The translations under genes were made by a program, and so were the position numbers. Of a DNA stretch of 64,000 nt, positions 47,130-58,200 are shown piece after piece. Within the stretch, counting starts at the first letter, position 1. Each line of letters opens with the position of its first letter. Source of the DNA: Euprymna scolopes (taxonomy: Eukaryota > Mollusca > Cephalopoda > Sepiida > Sepiolidae). The notes below the pieces were generated by a model. That model was not told the DNA's origin and ran no database searches. It saw only the letters and a list, made by a program, of their open reading frames with translations. Location of the stretch: contig CM044519.1 of the NCBI GenBank assembly GCA_024364805.1, positions 42,258,588 to 42,322,587 of the forward strand. Direction: 5' to 3'.

Positions 47130-47257
47130 TGAGTGTAAGTAAGAGGCATTCCGATACTGTAATGTCGAATCTGGTTAAGAACACGAAGCTTCTGGCACAT
47201 GGTCATAAATTCTTTGGCCGAATAATCAGTCAGGAAACTCTTTCCAAATGCAGCAGC
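47130..47257 (-). CDS. VPS16: VPS16 exon 6
   Basis: 128 nt starting after TTTTAG. Encodes AAAFGKSFLTDYSAKEFMTM then CQKLRVLNQIRHYSIGMPLT and YT plus CA of a split Gln codon. Human has AASFGKCFLDRF...[24 protein letters not shown]. The donor is GTATCCTTT, a minor-class 5' splice site. Confidence 0.96.
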
Positions 47258-47429
47258 CTAAAATAAAAGAAATTGAATTCTTTAAAAATAAAAATAAAAG
47301 TAGTTGACCATAGTTGAGGGCAACCTGAAGGCTCCTTTTTCATTAACTCTCCTCCTAACCTGAAATTAAACAAAAACATAATGAAATGACAACCAAAATA
47401 AATAATACGATCAAACCAGACAACCACCC

Positions 47430-49080
47430 AAATAAAACCAGTCTGCCTCCTCCCTTGAGGCTCGCTTTCACAAATATCTGTGGACTTAGAAGTAATCTAG
47501 ATGATGTAGAGTCTTACCTCTAAGTAAACTCACCTGGATATTTTAGCATGAAACAAACTTACACTTTTCTAACTACTTGACAGGACTGCCATAAGGACTG
47601 ATAGATATATGCACAGGCTTGGAGTCTATATTCATAGCACCCTCCCTTTAACTAAAGCAACATTTTGAATCAGATGACCAGGCTTTTATGTACTTTTGAC
47701 TAGCCTTTCATCACTGTGTTAGTTACTTATATTTTCTTTACCGCTCTCCCTCAAGTCAGGATTGTACCCTAATTGATCATGTGTGTGATAGTAAAGATGC
47801 AGTATTCTCCTTAAATAGTAATGCCCAAATACATGTGTTTGGTGACTTTAATGTCCATCATAATTCTTATGGCTTGGTTTCTCAGGTTGCACGGATGCAG
47901 TTGGATGCTCTACTTATAGCTTCTCTATAGCCCATTCTCTCACACAGACAGTAATGTTCCCAACCCGCCTACCAGATTGTGAACCCTAGCAGGCTTCACT
48001 TCTAGACTTATTCCTCACCACAGTACCCAAGGATTGTGTGACTAATGCCCACAGACCACTTAGAAATGCAGACCACATAGCAGTTTCAGTTGACATCACA
48101 CTTAAATCCCAACCCCAAGATGAGGAGTTATTGTTCAAAACAACAAAGTACCACAAAAGGGCTGACTGGGAAGTCATCAGAGAACACACTAGAGATGCCA
48201 CATGGACTGATATCTTCTCTCTTCCTGACAAACAACTGAATGGTGCAAAGCAAGCATTGAAGCACATGTTCCCACTCAGAAGTATTATAGCAAGCCCCAC
48301 TCACCCCCATGGTTCATTACAGATCATGTAGCTGCCATTGCACAAAGACAGGATACATTCCACCGGTTGTACATCATAAATCAAATATAAATAGGCAAAA
48401 ATTCATAGATGCTAGAAATAATTGTAAGAGAAAAAGCAACAGTCAAAAGAAAGCATGCTGAAATAATCAAGGAACGCATAGAATTGCAAAAGATAGGAAC
48501 TTGTGATTTCTAGAAAATCTATAATAGTGTAATGAATAAAAAGCAATCAGTAATTCCTCCCCTATCCAACAATCAGAAGGTTGCATGTAAAGCAACACAG
48601 AAGGTGGAACTGTTTGCCTGGCGATTCACCTCCAACTCCACCTTAGAGCCAACAAACAACTCTCTCCCAAATTTCCCTATGCAGACTGAAACCACACTAG
48701 ACGATGTAAAAATTATCCCTTCTCATGTCCGTGATATCATAAAAAATTTAGACACCTCCAAGGCATGTGGGCCTGATATAATCCCTGCTATAGTAATTAA
48801 CAAATGCTCAGCTGAGCTAGTCCCCATACTTTCCAAGCTCTACAATAAATGCCTTGCTGAATCTTGCTTCCCTAATAGCTGGAAGATGGTCTCTGTGGTA
48901 CGAATGTACAAGAATTCTGGTTAAAGGACTGACCCTCAAAATTATCACTATTAGTCTCCTCACCCTCTTCGCTAAAATTGAGACCTTAATTAATCAAGCA
49001 CTAGTCTACCACCTCGCAAAAGCAAATCATAGCTGGTAATATGCTTAAGCTTAAGGCTTTCAATGCATCTTTTAACGTCT
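47430..49080 (+). mobile_element. LINE: endonuclease plus start of reverse transcriptase
   Basis: Translation shows ICGLRSNLDDVESYL, HGLGVYI, ESDDQAF, FGDFNVHHNSYG (47840), LDLFLTTVPKD, NADHIAVSVDI (48070), then the RT onset LDTSKACGPDIIPAIVINKC and LSKLYNKCLAESCFPNSWKM. Domain order and motifs fit Jockey/CR1-like LINEs. The element has frameshifts and stops and ends before the RT catalytic YADD region. It sits in the intron before exon 6. Confidence 0.9.
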
Positions 49081-49299
49081 ACCCCCAGGCTAATATATCT
49101 GTTTGTATTTATGGTTTATACCACACAATCATATTCTTATGAGGAGGAACCTGGTTACATTAATATTCATTACACCACAATCTTACATATAAAGTTATTT
49201 TGTCAAATGTTCAAAGTCAGGCACAAATAGCATTTAAGCTAATAAATCAAACTTTGTTTCTGATTAACCAAATTTCATTTGTTAATTTTTAAATTTTTT

Positions 49300-49790
49300 T
49301 TTTATTACATTTTCACCCCAAACAAGGCACATTGCCACTTTGATGTAGGGGGGCTACTATCAGGGACATAAGCTACAGGGGTACTATGTGGGGAGTTGGG
49401 CAGCAAGTTGTTGGTTCACATTACACTTGAATTTCTGCATGTCAGTACAGTTGGGGAAGCAGGAATCCGGAATGGAATTCCAAAGTCTAGCGGTTTTGGG
49501 GAAGAAACTACTGGAGTAGAAGGCTCTCTTACATCTAGGGATCTCAACTGAACTGTGAAGGGGTGGGATTTTGCTGCCTGTCGGGTTTGTCGTGGGTATT
49601 TATGTCAATGGGGTACACGTGCTTGCAGTTCATCAGAGCATTCACCGTTAAAGTACTTGTATAACAGGCAGAGAGATGCAACATTTTGTCGATGGGACAG
49701 AGGCTGAAGCTTAGATCTCGTACTTGTTTTACAACAAACAAACATGAGAAATACTTTTTTGCCAAATTAACACTTTTCACTGCCCCCACC
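49300..49790 (-). mobile_element. LINE 3' end (RT C-terminus and UTR)
   Basis: Reverse complement of the 13940-14545 family: the UTR 'gggggctactatcaggg', the end of the RT and 'gcagcaaaatcccacccctt'-type words. The tail is at 49300. Confidence 0.85.
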
Positions 49791-49799
49791 TCACCCTAA

Positions 49800-50490
49800 A
49801 AAGAAATGACATTCTTTTTTAGGTGATTATTTTACTATTTTACAATTTAGAGTGGGGCAATTTCATACATAAATTTAACATAAAATGATCCCCTATTTCT
49901 GGGCCATTCTAGCTTTTAAAGGCAGTTAACTGATTTTTTTCCACCTTAATTCTCAGCAGCTACCAGGTAGGGGTCAGTTTAGGATTAGGTTCGAAGAATG
50001 TAACAAATGTTTTGAAAATAATTTGAACCTGATTAAAATTAATAGGAATAAAAAATAAAATAAATTATTAAAGAATTTTAAATATCTTGTACAAAGGAAA
50101 GCTCTGACAGAGTTAATGCTGAGTACACATGAGTAAGGGAAAATAATACAAAACCCAAATTTAATCAGAACTGAATTGCTCCAATCAAAAAAGTTTAATA
50201 ACACCAATAGAAATTGATCAATGTGTCAGAGTCTATGTTTTCTTTTATGAATTTGTATTTTATATTTGTGAGTCATTGTTCGTGTTCTCAGCAATCGCCA
50301 ATGGCAGAGACAAGGATATAGCCAGAACAATAAAAGATCAAAATGAATAGAAAACTATAGCACACCGCATTAGTCAGCAATTGTTGGGAGGGAGAAATGC
50401 ATGGTTTCATACCAATTTTAAAGAGTCTATTTATGTTTTTTTTTTTTGCTGAATGCTAATCAGAAAAAAAACTTGACAAAAAAATTTTGT
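49800..50490. other. old repeat shared with 51780-52130
   Basis: 'tagagtggggcaatttc', 'aatatctccctatttctggg'-type words, 'tagggttaggttagg'-type words and 'gacagagttaatgctgagta' recur at 51830-52085. Otherwise AT-rich. Confidence 0.45.
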
Positions 50491-50499
50491 AAAATACAG

Positions 50500-51722
50500 A
50501 CTAGAACGATAAAATTGTCACCCTAAAGAAAAGCTTTATTTTAAAACTTTTATTGAAAAAATCAATTCAGGTAACTTTATTATGTATTAGAGCTGACATC
50601 TATTCAATGTAGCTGCCTTCAGCCTCAACACTTGTACCTCCCTGACGTAACTACCCCCGACAAACCCGACAAGTTACTAAGTCTCATCCCTTTACAGTAG
50701 AGATCCCTAGGTGCAAGAAAGCCTTTTACTCCAATAGTTTCTTCCCCAGAACTGTGGGTCTTTGGAACTCCCTTCCGAGATTCTGCTTTCCCAACTGCAA
50801 TGATATGCAGAAGTTCAAGTGTAATGTTAACAAACATCTTTCTACTCTTCTCCCTTCATAATGACCCTGCTAATTAAGTCCCTAATAGTAGCCCCCTGCT
50901 TCAAAGTGGCACTGTGCCTTGTTTGGGGTGAAAATTGAATTTAAAAAAAAAACATCACCCCCTCGATACAGGTCCGTAACTAGGAGCATGCCTTTTTGCT
51001 ACAAGCGCTGGGGGTAGCTTGGCAAATACTCGGCGATCAGAATGGCTTTGGTGTTGTGGGAAGTCATGTTGGTGATGTTCTTCACGTATGACCAAACAAA
51101 GTAGTCCAGTGGGTTCAGGTTGGGGAAAGAGGGAGGCCAGTGAGAGAAGGGTACAAAGTCGTAGCACCCCTTCTGAAACCAAGCCTGGGCTTCTTTGGAC
51201 TTGTGGGCTGGCGCAGAGTCCTGCTGCCACATCCAGGGTCTGCCAGCGGCCACCTGATTGCATAAGGGGATCATCACACTCTTCAACACATCCAGGTACA
51301 CTTTGGTGTTGACTTTCAAGCCAACTTCAAAGATGTGAGGTAGTATGATGTGGCCCTCACTTGAAACTACACCAAAGACCATAACCATGGCCGGAAACTT
51401 TGTTTTCATCAACCTGGGCATGTTCCTGTTATTTGTGGCAATCCAGTGAATCATTTTGAGAGTGCTGGCAAGGGTCCTGTTGTCATAATTTGGATCGGTA
51501 AAGAGTATGAGTTGTAGAGTGGCGCATCTCCAATCTCGTTTGTTGAACATTGTGTCACTTTCAGACATGATAGAAGGCTCCTATCACTCTTGGGATTTGT
51601 ATACAACTGGCCAACTAGTAGATGGTTTGCAATAAAAAAAAAAAAAAAGAAAAGTGGTTTACATCAAACAGAAATGGAATCATGTCATCTTTTATAGGGC
51701 GACAATGTTATTGTTTCACTCT
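50500..51722 (-). mobile_element. mariner relic, DD37D (maT-like) group, with nested LINE
   Basis: Ends 'gaacgataaaattgtcaccc' and the reversed 'GAAACAATAACATTGTCGCC' are inverted repeats. A 189-codon open frame at 50999-51568 encodes the catalytic half: MSESDTMFNKRDWRCATLQL, VMVFGVVSSEGHIILPHIFE, WQQDSAPAHKSKEAQAWFQK and FPNLNPLDYFVWSYV. The second and third Asp are 37 residues apart. The N-terminal DNA-binding half is missing, so the element is dead. The LINE 3' end at 50613-50952 is inserted in its end. Confidence 0.9.
50613..50952 (+). mobile_element. LINE 3' end nested in the mariner
   Basis: Same family as 13940-14545: 'ccaatagtttcttccccaga', 'tgatagtagccccct'-like words, 'ttgtttggggtgaaaattg' and an A10 tail at 50943-50952. 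The mariner sequence continues on both sides, so the LINE arrived later. Confidence 0.88.
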
Positions 51723-51724
51723 GT

Positions 51725-52390
51725 AAGCATGAGAAATATGCTTCTTGATAGATTTATAAATTAAGCTTATATGGAATATCCTTCTTCCCTCAAAAATGAG
51801 ATCCTACTTTATTCTTTTAAGATTATTTTAGAGTGGGGACCAGTTTTGTATAGAAATTTAATATAAAAATTATCTCTTGTTTCTGAGCCATTTAGGCTTT
51901 TTTAGACAATTAGCAGAATGTTTTCCCACAAACACAAATTCTGAGTGGTTGGCAGTTAGGGTTAGATTTAGATTTGAACATAATTAAAATAAATAAAAAG
52001 AAACAAAAATAAAATCAGTTTTAAAAGAAAAAAATCTTCTAAAAAGGAAAGTTTTGACACAATTAATGTTGAGTACAAAATTTACTTCACATGAATAAAG
52101 GAGACAATGTAAAACCCAAATTAACTGAAACTCATCGCCACTCCCAAAACTAACTCTAAGCATATTGACCTCCAAACCACTGCCACACTTTGATTTACAA
52201 TCCTGTTCGGCTTTCTTTTGTGTTTCATAATGAACAACTTACTTTCCATTGTTCTGCTGCTAAACTTATTTCCTCTTCTTTTTATTGTATTGTTTTGGGG
52301 TTTTTTTTCCTAACGTGGGGAGTAGGAGATTAACATCAATATTATTGCACACTACTGAAAAACTTTTATAAAATAAAAAAAATAGACAAA
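51725..52390. other. no gene; old repeat shared with 49800-50200
   Basis: See 49800-50490. Otherwise no recognised feature up to exon 5. Confidence 0.45.
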
Positions 52391-52391
52391 C

Positions 52392-52514
52392 CCGCAAGAG
52401 TTCTTTCTGTTCACTTTGTTCAAACTGATAACCAGCTGCACGGATACATTGGTCGACCGCTATGTCCTTACGATCAATCATTCGGAGATGTTCATCAGCA
52501 TTTTGACTGCCACG
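52392..52514 (-). CDS. VPS16: VPS16 exon 5
   Basis: 123 nt, 41 whole codons (phase 0 to phase 0). Encodes RGSQNADEHLRMIDRKDIAV, DQCIRAAGYQFEQSEQKELL and R; human has ESQKADEYLREI...QCIEAAGHEHQ...SLLR. The acceptor is CTCAG. The donor reads GGGTTTGT, and the phase of the next exon sets the cut after CGG. Confidence 0.94.
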
Positions 52515-53400
52515 CTGAGTTTAAGAAAATAAATTAAAATATGCAAAAAATATTAAAATAAATGGCAACAATATGACAGATAAATCTATATAATAATATG
52601 CTAAGATAAATCTACATAATAATATGCTAAGATAATTCATTGTTCTGATGTAAGTTATCAACAAAATGTATAACAGATTAAACTAGATAATGATATACTA
52701 CAGCAATCCCAGGTTCTTACATAAATTATCACTTACAGCTCCGTTTTTTGTAAAAAAAATGGGATTACCCAATTGTTGAAGATGTAATACAATGAAAGTA
52801 ATTTTGAATATTTATTAGAATAGCCAACAAAGCACAAAAGAGTAAAAATTAAATATAATACATGTTACAAAATGCAAGCAAAGTTATTCTTCTACTTACT
52901 TGGACGAGTTTTTTTTTTTGTTTTAACTCATTTTAAAGTGTTTTTACTTCAAAATAGAAGTAAAGTTTGTCAAGTTAGAACAAAAAGAACAAAATAATAA
53001 TTTCATTTAAGCCATAATAAAGTCTTGATAAACGCCCAGAAATCGAAAATTAAACAAAATCCTAGTGGAACATTTTCGCATGATTGGTTACATTTATTGG
53101 ATAGGTTTCTCTCAATATTTTGTTTAATTTTTAATTTTTGAGCGATTATCAAGGTCGTCTATGGCTCTAATGAGACAGAATGTACATCACAAGATGGCAA
53201 AATGATTTCCAACTTTTGCAGACCGTCTCTAGGGAACTATATTGGACAAACAGTACTAGCACATCTTCCACATGGATACTTTCAATAAGGATCAATCTTC
53301 CAGGCAGATGTACATGAAAAATAACTTGTCAAAATGCCCTAGCTAAAAACTATTTCCCAACATTTCTTTTATTTGCATAAATTAATAAATGTAGAGCTAT
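52515..53400. repeat. no gene; 26-bp duplication
   Basis: 'gataaatctatataataata' plus 'tgctaa' is duplicated at 52580-52633. The rest is AT-rich intron without a recognised family. Confidence 0.55.
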
Positions 53401-53424
53401 AAAGCTTTTTTGTATTATTCACAC

Positions 53425-54285
53425 CACTGTTCTCGTCTTGAGTATTATTTTCACGTTTCAGTCGATATAACCTTCAACCTTCTTCAAGTGTATCTTTTCA
53501 AACTCTGAAATATTTCTGTTGAACTCGAGAATCTGCAAGGACCCATGGTGTAACAGATAAAATACTGGGTAAAATTCAGTTGTGACACTCTTCTGGAGGT
53601 TAAAGGCTCAATCTTCAGTGCAGGCAATACGAAAAATACAGCTGTGAATTACTAAAGACACCCACAATTTATAGCTGATGAATGAGAGCATGCTGCCATG
53701 ATCTATAATATAAATCTCACCTGTCTGCTTGTATGTATGTATGTATGTATGTATGTATGTATGGCTAAAACATTCGACAGAGGCAGCGGATTTTCACAAG
53801 ATGGGTATCGTTTTAGAGCTCAACCTTTCCGATGACAAATATTGAAAAATTGGCTAAAAACATTAATTCCTTCATCCTCAACAGGGCACTTTTCTACAGG
53901 GAGGGGTCGCTTTTTTCGCCGATATTTTCGAAATCATCCCTTTTTCTCGACTGACTAGCCTTAACTTAAACCTTCGCCACTTCCGGTTTGGCAATGGACA
54001 CAATGGCAAAGACGTCACGTTTTATTTTTTTCATTCTTTTCCTCCTGTCTGCCTCCTACCCCCTTTTTTTTCTCAACACACACCTCCAAACACCCAGGCA
54101 ATGCCAGGTACCCAGGCTAGTGAATTTAATAAAAGGTCCCATTCAAAATTCCGTGCAGATTCCCGAGTTAAACTGAAAGATTCCCTGAGCTTAATAAGAT
54201 ACACCTGAAGAAGGTTGGAAGTTACATCGACTGAAACGTGAGAATAACATCAAGGATGAGAACAGTAGTCCTAATAATAAAACTG
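53425..54285 (+). mobile_element. SINE family c interrupted by repeat r
   Basis: A minus-strand 3' fragment (53425-53525) is followed by a plus copy with tRNA-like head 'cccatggtgtaacagataaa' (53545). That copy is cut at 53700 and resumes at 54122 ('gaatttaataaaaggtccc', 'acacctgaagaaggttgg', 'gaacagtagtcctaataat'). The inserted 420 bp is repeat r. Confidence 0.85.
53701..54121 (-). repeat. 430-bp interspersed repeat r, copy 3, inserted in a SINE
   Basis: Reverse-strand copy; because the SINE flanks it cleanly, its limits are visible: ACTAGCCTGGGTACCTGGCA at 54121 and 'gatttatattatagat' at 53701. Contains a (TGTA)n run at 53731-53763. Confidence 0.85.
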
Positions 54286-54793
54286 AATCAGCAGAACCCA
54301 TGGAAATTCCATGATAGTTGAAAAATTTTAAAACATATTATAAATAAAATGAATAAAAAAACAAAATAAAACAAATAACGACGAATTTAAAACAATTTTT
54401 TTTTTGAGTAAATTCTTTTTTAGCCTTTTAAACAGAATTAATTTAAAAAACATATTTTTTCAATTAAAATTCAACACACAGCACATTTTTTTAAATAATT
54501 TTTTATATAAATTATAAAGGAACAGATGTCAATTCATGTGCACATATTTTTTAAAAGAATCTATAATCAAAAAAAAAAAATTTAGTCTCCTCTTAACATT
54601 TTTTTAAATTATAAAATAAAATAGTAAATTTGAAATCATAAATAAATAGTCATGTTTTTTTTTGTTTTGAAAATTTTTGGAGGGGAAATGATTTTTAACT
54701 GATAAAGAACTACTATAAAAGGAGGTAATGGGTTTTTCATTTATTAAAATTTGCGATGATGGTTTTTTTGTGGCACCGGACAAGTAAATTAAT
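54286..54793. repeat. long interspersed repeat, paralogue of 10313-11165
   Basis: Shares the same word order as the copy at 10313 and ends at the MITE insertion site. Confidence 0.7.
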
Positions 54794-55230
54794 GATGCTT
54801 CTACATTATTAGGACGAAATTTCGGAAATCGTAAAACTGAAGTTCACATGAAAACAATGGTATCTAAGTATTCCTCATATTTTTAAGATGATTATATCCA
54901 AAAATCGATAAGGTAGGAAATTATTTATTAAAGAAAATAAAAAATAGAATTTGATGAAAACAATCGTAAAACACAGGAGAGTTCCAAAGGGAGGTAATTT
55001 CTCGTTTCAATTAAAACAAGATGGAGGCAATTTTTCACCTGCTAACATGATTAAAGTTGTTTTCTTGAATAATTCAGTGATATTGAGGTAATTCTGACTG
55101 CATAATTTGCAAGCTACCATTGTAACTTATTAGAATTGACAAAAAAAAAGTCAGTTGAAACCATTGTTTTTTTTATCTGAAAACTCCATTTATCGACTAC
55201 AAAATCTCGTCCCAATAGTGTAGAAGCGTC
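54794..55230. mobile_element. 437-bp MITE with 8-bp target-site duplication
   Basis: Inverted ends GATGCTTCTACATTATTAGG and (reversed right end) GACGCTTCTACACTATTGGG. The direct repeat AAATTAAT lies at 54786-54793 and 55231-55238. The paralogous repeat at 11143 has a single AAATTAAT and no insert. Eight-base duplications suit hAT or P-like superfamilies. No transposase. The element lies 220 bp upstream of exon 4's acceptor in transcript terms. Confidence 0.9.
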
Positions 55231-55488
55231 AAATTAATATTTAGATTATCAATCCTCATCTGAAAAATTCAGAAAGAAAATTTAAACATTTTTTTCTAAC
55301 AGTCAAGAGGAGAACAATAATCAGAAAAATCAAAATAATATGAATTATCAGCTCAAAAATCCAGAAACATAATCCCCCTCTTCATGTTTCTATTTGTGTA
55401 CAAACAACTCCAAAAACATTTTAATGGTATATAGATAAACAGCAACTCAGAAAGGAAAATTTATTTTCCATCATAAAGAATTTCTTAC

Positions 55489-55565
55489 GTGATATTCTTT
55501 TGAGGCTTGTCTCAACATAGCTCCAGGTTGCATGGATAACATTTTATAAACATTCTGAGTTACCT
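55489..55565 (-). CDS. VPS16: VPS16 exon 4
   Basis: 77 nt between TTTCAG and GTAAGA. Encodes EVTQNVYKMLSMQPGAMLRQ then ASKEYH, matching human [23 protein letters not shown]. This is the start of the helical region after the propeller. The AG dinucleotide repeated at the acceptor (CAGAG) is resolved by phase: only the first AG keeps frame. Confidence 0.94.
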
Positions 55566-55569
55566 CTGA

Positions 55570-56420
55570 AAAAAAAAAAAACAAAGGCAAAGAAATATCT
55601 TTGCATTTAATATGATTTATTGATGCAAACATGCACTATGTTGCATGTTTTTTGTGATGCATATGAATGGTAGATTTTGTAAGTGATAGATGTTTGGCTA
55701 AAACATAAAAATCTAGGGGCACAGAAGAAACTGAAAATAACTGATTGTGAGTTAGGCCACACAGAAATTGTCTTTTGTTTGAAATAAAATAAGTGCTTCA
55801 TTGAACTGGCAATCATGCGGAGACCAAGTGACTTGAGAAAAGTAATGTTCCTAGATAGGCTCCAGATAAACCCTTTTGATTGAACACTTAGCTATGTTTA
55901 GTGAATATCTTCAGTAGTCAGCTTCTGGGTAGTCAAATGATGACTGAGAAAGATGAGAATCTAAGATTTCCAGTCAAAAGTGCATATATTCCAACTCATG
56001 AGCAGAAGGAAGATATATGATATTTTAATTTGCAGCACATACAATATATATTCCAAACATATCCATCATTAAAACAAAAGGATAAGACTACATTTAACAC
56101 ATTTATTTACAGTTGACAATTATGAAAGATAAATAATGTACATTATACAAAACAATAAAAGATATCCAGTTCGTATTTTATCTTTAAGATAAGAATGTTG
56201 ATTACCACAGGGATCTAGATTTTTAATTTTGTGCCAGTCCCACGAGAGGTTCATCAGCGGGGGATTCTTAACAGGACAATCAAGAGGAAACAATCAGCGA
56301 CACTCATAACGAGTGCATCAACAGAATCAGTTTATTTCATCTAACAAGTTTGACAACAACAACATAAAAAATTCTATTCTTTCAAGTTAAAAAATAAAGA
56401 AAAAATAGATAGAAATCTTA
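55570..56420. other. no recognisable feature
   Basis: The 856-nt intron between exons 3 and 4; ordinary GT-AG signals and no recognised repeat. Confidence 0.5.
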
Positions 56421-56421
56421 C

Positions 56422-56516
56422 CTGGAACTCTTTCCACAAACTCATGCAGCAAAGTACTGATTATTCTAACACCATCAATTTCTTCAACTAAATGTACAGG
56501 TGTATCCAGCACATTC
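56422..56516 (-). CDS. VPS16: VPS16 exon 3 (propeller-solenoid junction)
   Basis: 95 nt. Starts with the last base of the split Thr codon and encodes NVLDTPVHLVEEIDGVRI followed by ISTLLHEFVERVP; ends before GTAAGA. EIDGVRIIS and HEFVERVP align with human ELDGVRIFS and HEFLHEVP without gaps. The homology extends upstream of the only in-exon AG acceptor candidate, so that AG (at 56487-56488) cannot be the true boundary. Confidence 0.95.
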
Positions 56517-56604
56517 GTGGAATCAGTTAAGGTTAAACAAAAAAAATGGACAATTTTTATCAAAATCATGCAAGTCTTAAATAATAAAAGCCTTCATTTA
56601 TTTA

Positions 56605-57135
56605 TTGCGGACTATTATCCTCATCTGTTTAGCTGTTGTTTCACGACGTTTCGGCCAACTATTCCTCTAGCCTTCGTCAGGTGGTAACCGTGACGGGATA
56701 GGAACTCCAAATCTCCTAACTGCATTCTCAGCAATTACTGCCTTCCATAGTTGGTTTTCGTCTCACCTGGAACCGTAGAGATTCAACGTCTCTATTCACT
56801 GCGTCACGGGCCCTGAAGGGCAAGGAAACAACTTCAGGGCCCGTAGCACAGCGGACAGAGACTTGAATCTCTATGGTTCAAGGTGAGACGAATTGTCTGA
56901 AGATAGCGGTTTCAATCCTACCCAAAGCCGGCCAGAGGCTTAGTTGGCCAAAACATGGTGAGACGAAAAACAACTACGGATAGCAGTAATTGCTGAGAAT
57001 GCAGTTAGGAGATTCAGAGTTCCTATCTTGTCGCGATTACCACCTGACGAAGGCGAAAGGAATAGTTGGCCAAAACATCATGAGACAACGACTAAAAAAA
57101 GATGAGGATAATTGTCTGCAATAAATAAATGAATA
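56605..57135. mobile_element. SINE family b, head-to-head inverted pair
   Basis: A minus copy (56605-56822) and a plus copy (56832-57135) meet at their heads (gggccctgaag / cttcagggccc). Both have the GGCC...GGCC module and the TGCGGAC / GTCTGCAATAAATAAA tail. The minus copy lacks the first of the two internal modules. The pair lies about 90 nt upstream of the AT-AC acceptor in transcript terms. Confidence 0.9.
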
Positions 57136-57204
57136 ATGCTTATCACAATAAACATTCCAATTTATTCAATAAATAAAAGTCTTGATTATCACATTTTTAA
57201 ATCT

Positions 57205-57660
57205 TTTTTTTTTTACTTATCCATGTATACATGTGTGGATGTGAGAGTATATGTGCCCACTGCCTGCTGTCCACATACGTGTGTGAGAGCGTGCAACTGT
57301 ATATATGTCGATATATGTGTTCACGAGTATTAGTCTCTGTATGTGCACATGTGCTTGCATGCATGTGTGGGGGTGCAAGTATGTCTGAATCAATATGCGC
57401 ATATAGGCCTGTGTATACGCCTCCTTGGGGGTATGGGTGTCGATGTGTGTATGTATCTGTGTATGAGCGCATCCATGCTTACGCACACGTACCCAATTTA
57501 GCACCTTAAGGAAAATTTGATGTCAGCGGGAGCAGCGCGGGTGTCTATGTGTGCATATGTGCATATATTTGCACGCTAGGGCGGAGATGTATGTGCACAT
57601 GTGAACGTTTCTTTAAGTATATATGTGTGTACGTGCGCATGTGTGTGCTCGCGCACATGG
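57205..57660. repeat. TG/CA-rich degenerate microsatellite
   Basis: Dominated by 'tgtgtgtatg', 'gtgcatatg' and similar words. Open frames on both strands here are artefacts of the repeat. Confidence 0.85.
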
Positions 57661-58200
57661 CCACTAGCTAACCCTCTCCAAGCAATTAACAACAAATAAA
57701 AACCAAATAAATAAACCGAATCATAGCCTCCGGCCTCCGAACCTAAGCGAACACCCAACAGGTCAAGACATACTTATCAAGAAATCATCTCACCAACGAG
57801 ACGCCGAAAACTTTAACATTAAGACTCGAATTTTAAAATAATCCCTCTCCTCCTACCCCCACATTTCCCCCTTCCCCCTCCACGTATCCCTATGCCCTCA
57901 GCCACACCAGAAATGAACTTCCCAGACCCTCCCCCACAAGGTCCTTAAACTCCAAAACTAAAACATTACCGATATACCAAGCACCCCCCTCCCACCTTTC
58001 CCCCTTGTTCCCTTCCTCCTTTTTCCGCTCTTCTCGCACCCCTCCCCTGACATCATTGACTCTTTCATCCCATCATAACGAACATTTCTGTAAATGTCTG
58101 AGGAAGCTACAGACGGCCAAAAAAACAGCCGGGTAGCTGAAACAATAATGTAACTTAACAGAAAGATACTGTAATAAAAAATAAAACGTATATATGTATA
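57660..58200 (+). mobile_element. C-rich segment ending in a hammerhead-like fold
   Basis: 57840-58060 is unusually C-rich ('cctcctacccccacatttcc'). It is followed by ACATTT-CTGT-AAATGT, CTGAGGA, AGCTAC...GTAGCT and GAAAC (58082-58143) and an A-rich tail 'gtaataaaaaataaaa'. It looks like the 3' end of a retroelement; the family is not recognised. Confidence 0.5.

Noticed and set aside
56487-56488. An ordinary AG acceptor for exon 3 (TTTAG before TTGAAG)
   Set aside because: It would remove conserved residues NVLDTPVHL and break the frame with exon 2; the AT-AC boundary at 56516 keeps both.
57197-57509. Three overlapping frames of 91-95 codons
   Set aside because: All arise from the TG/CA-rich repeat.
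58071-58150. Calling an active hammerhead ribozyme
   Set aside because: Helix III pairs poorly and the base before the cleavage position is not U, so only a hammerhead-like relic can be supported.
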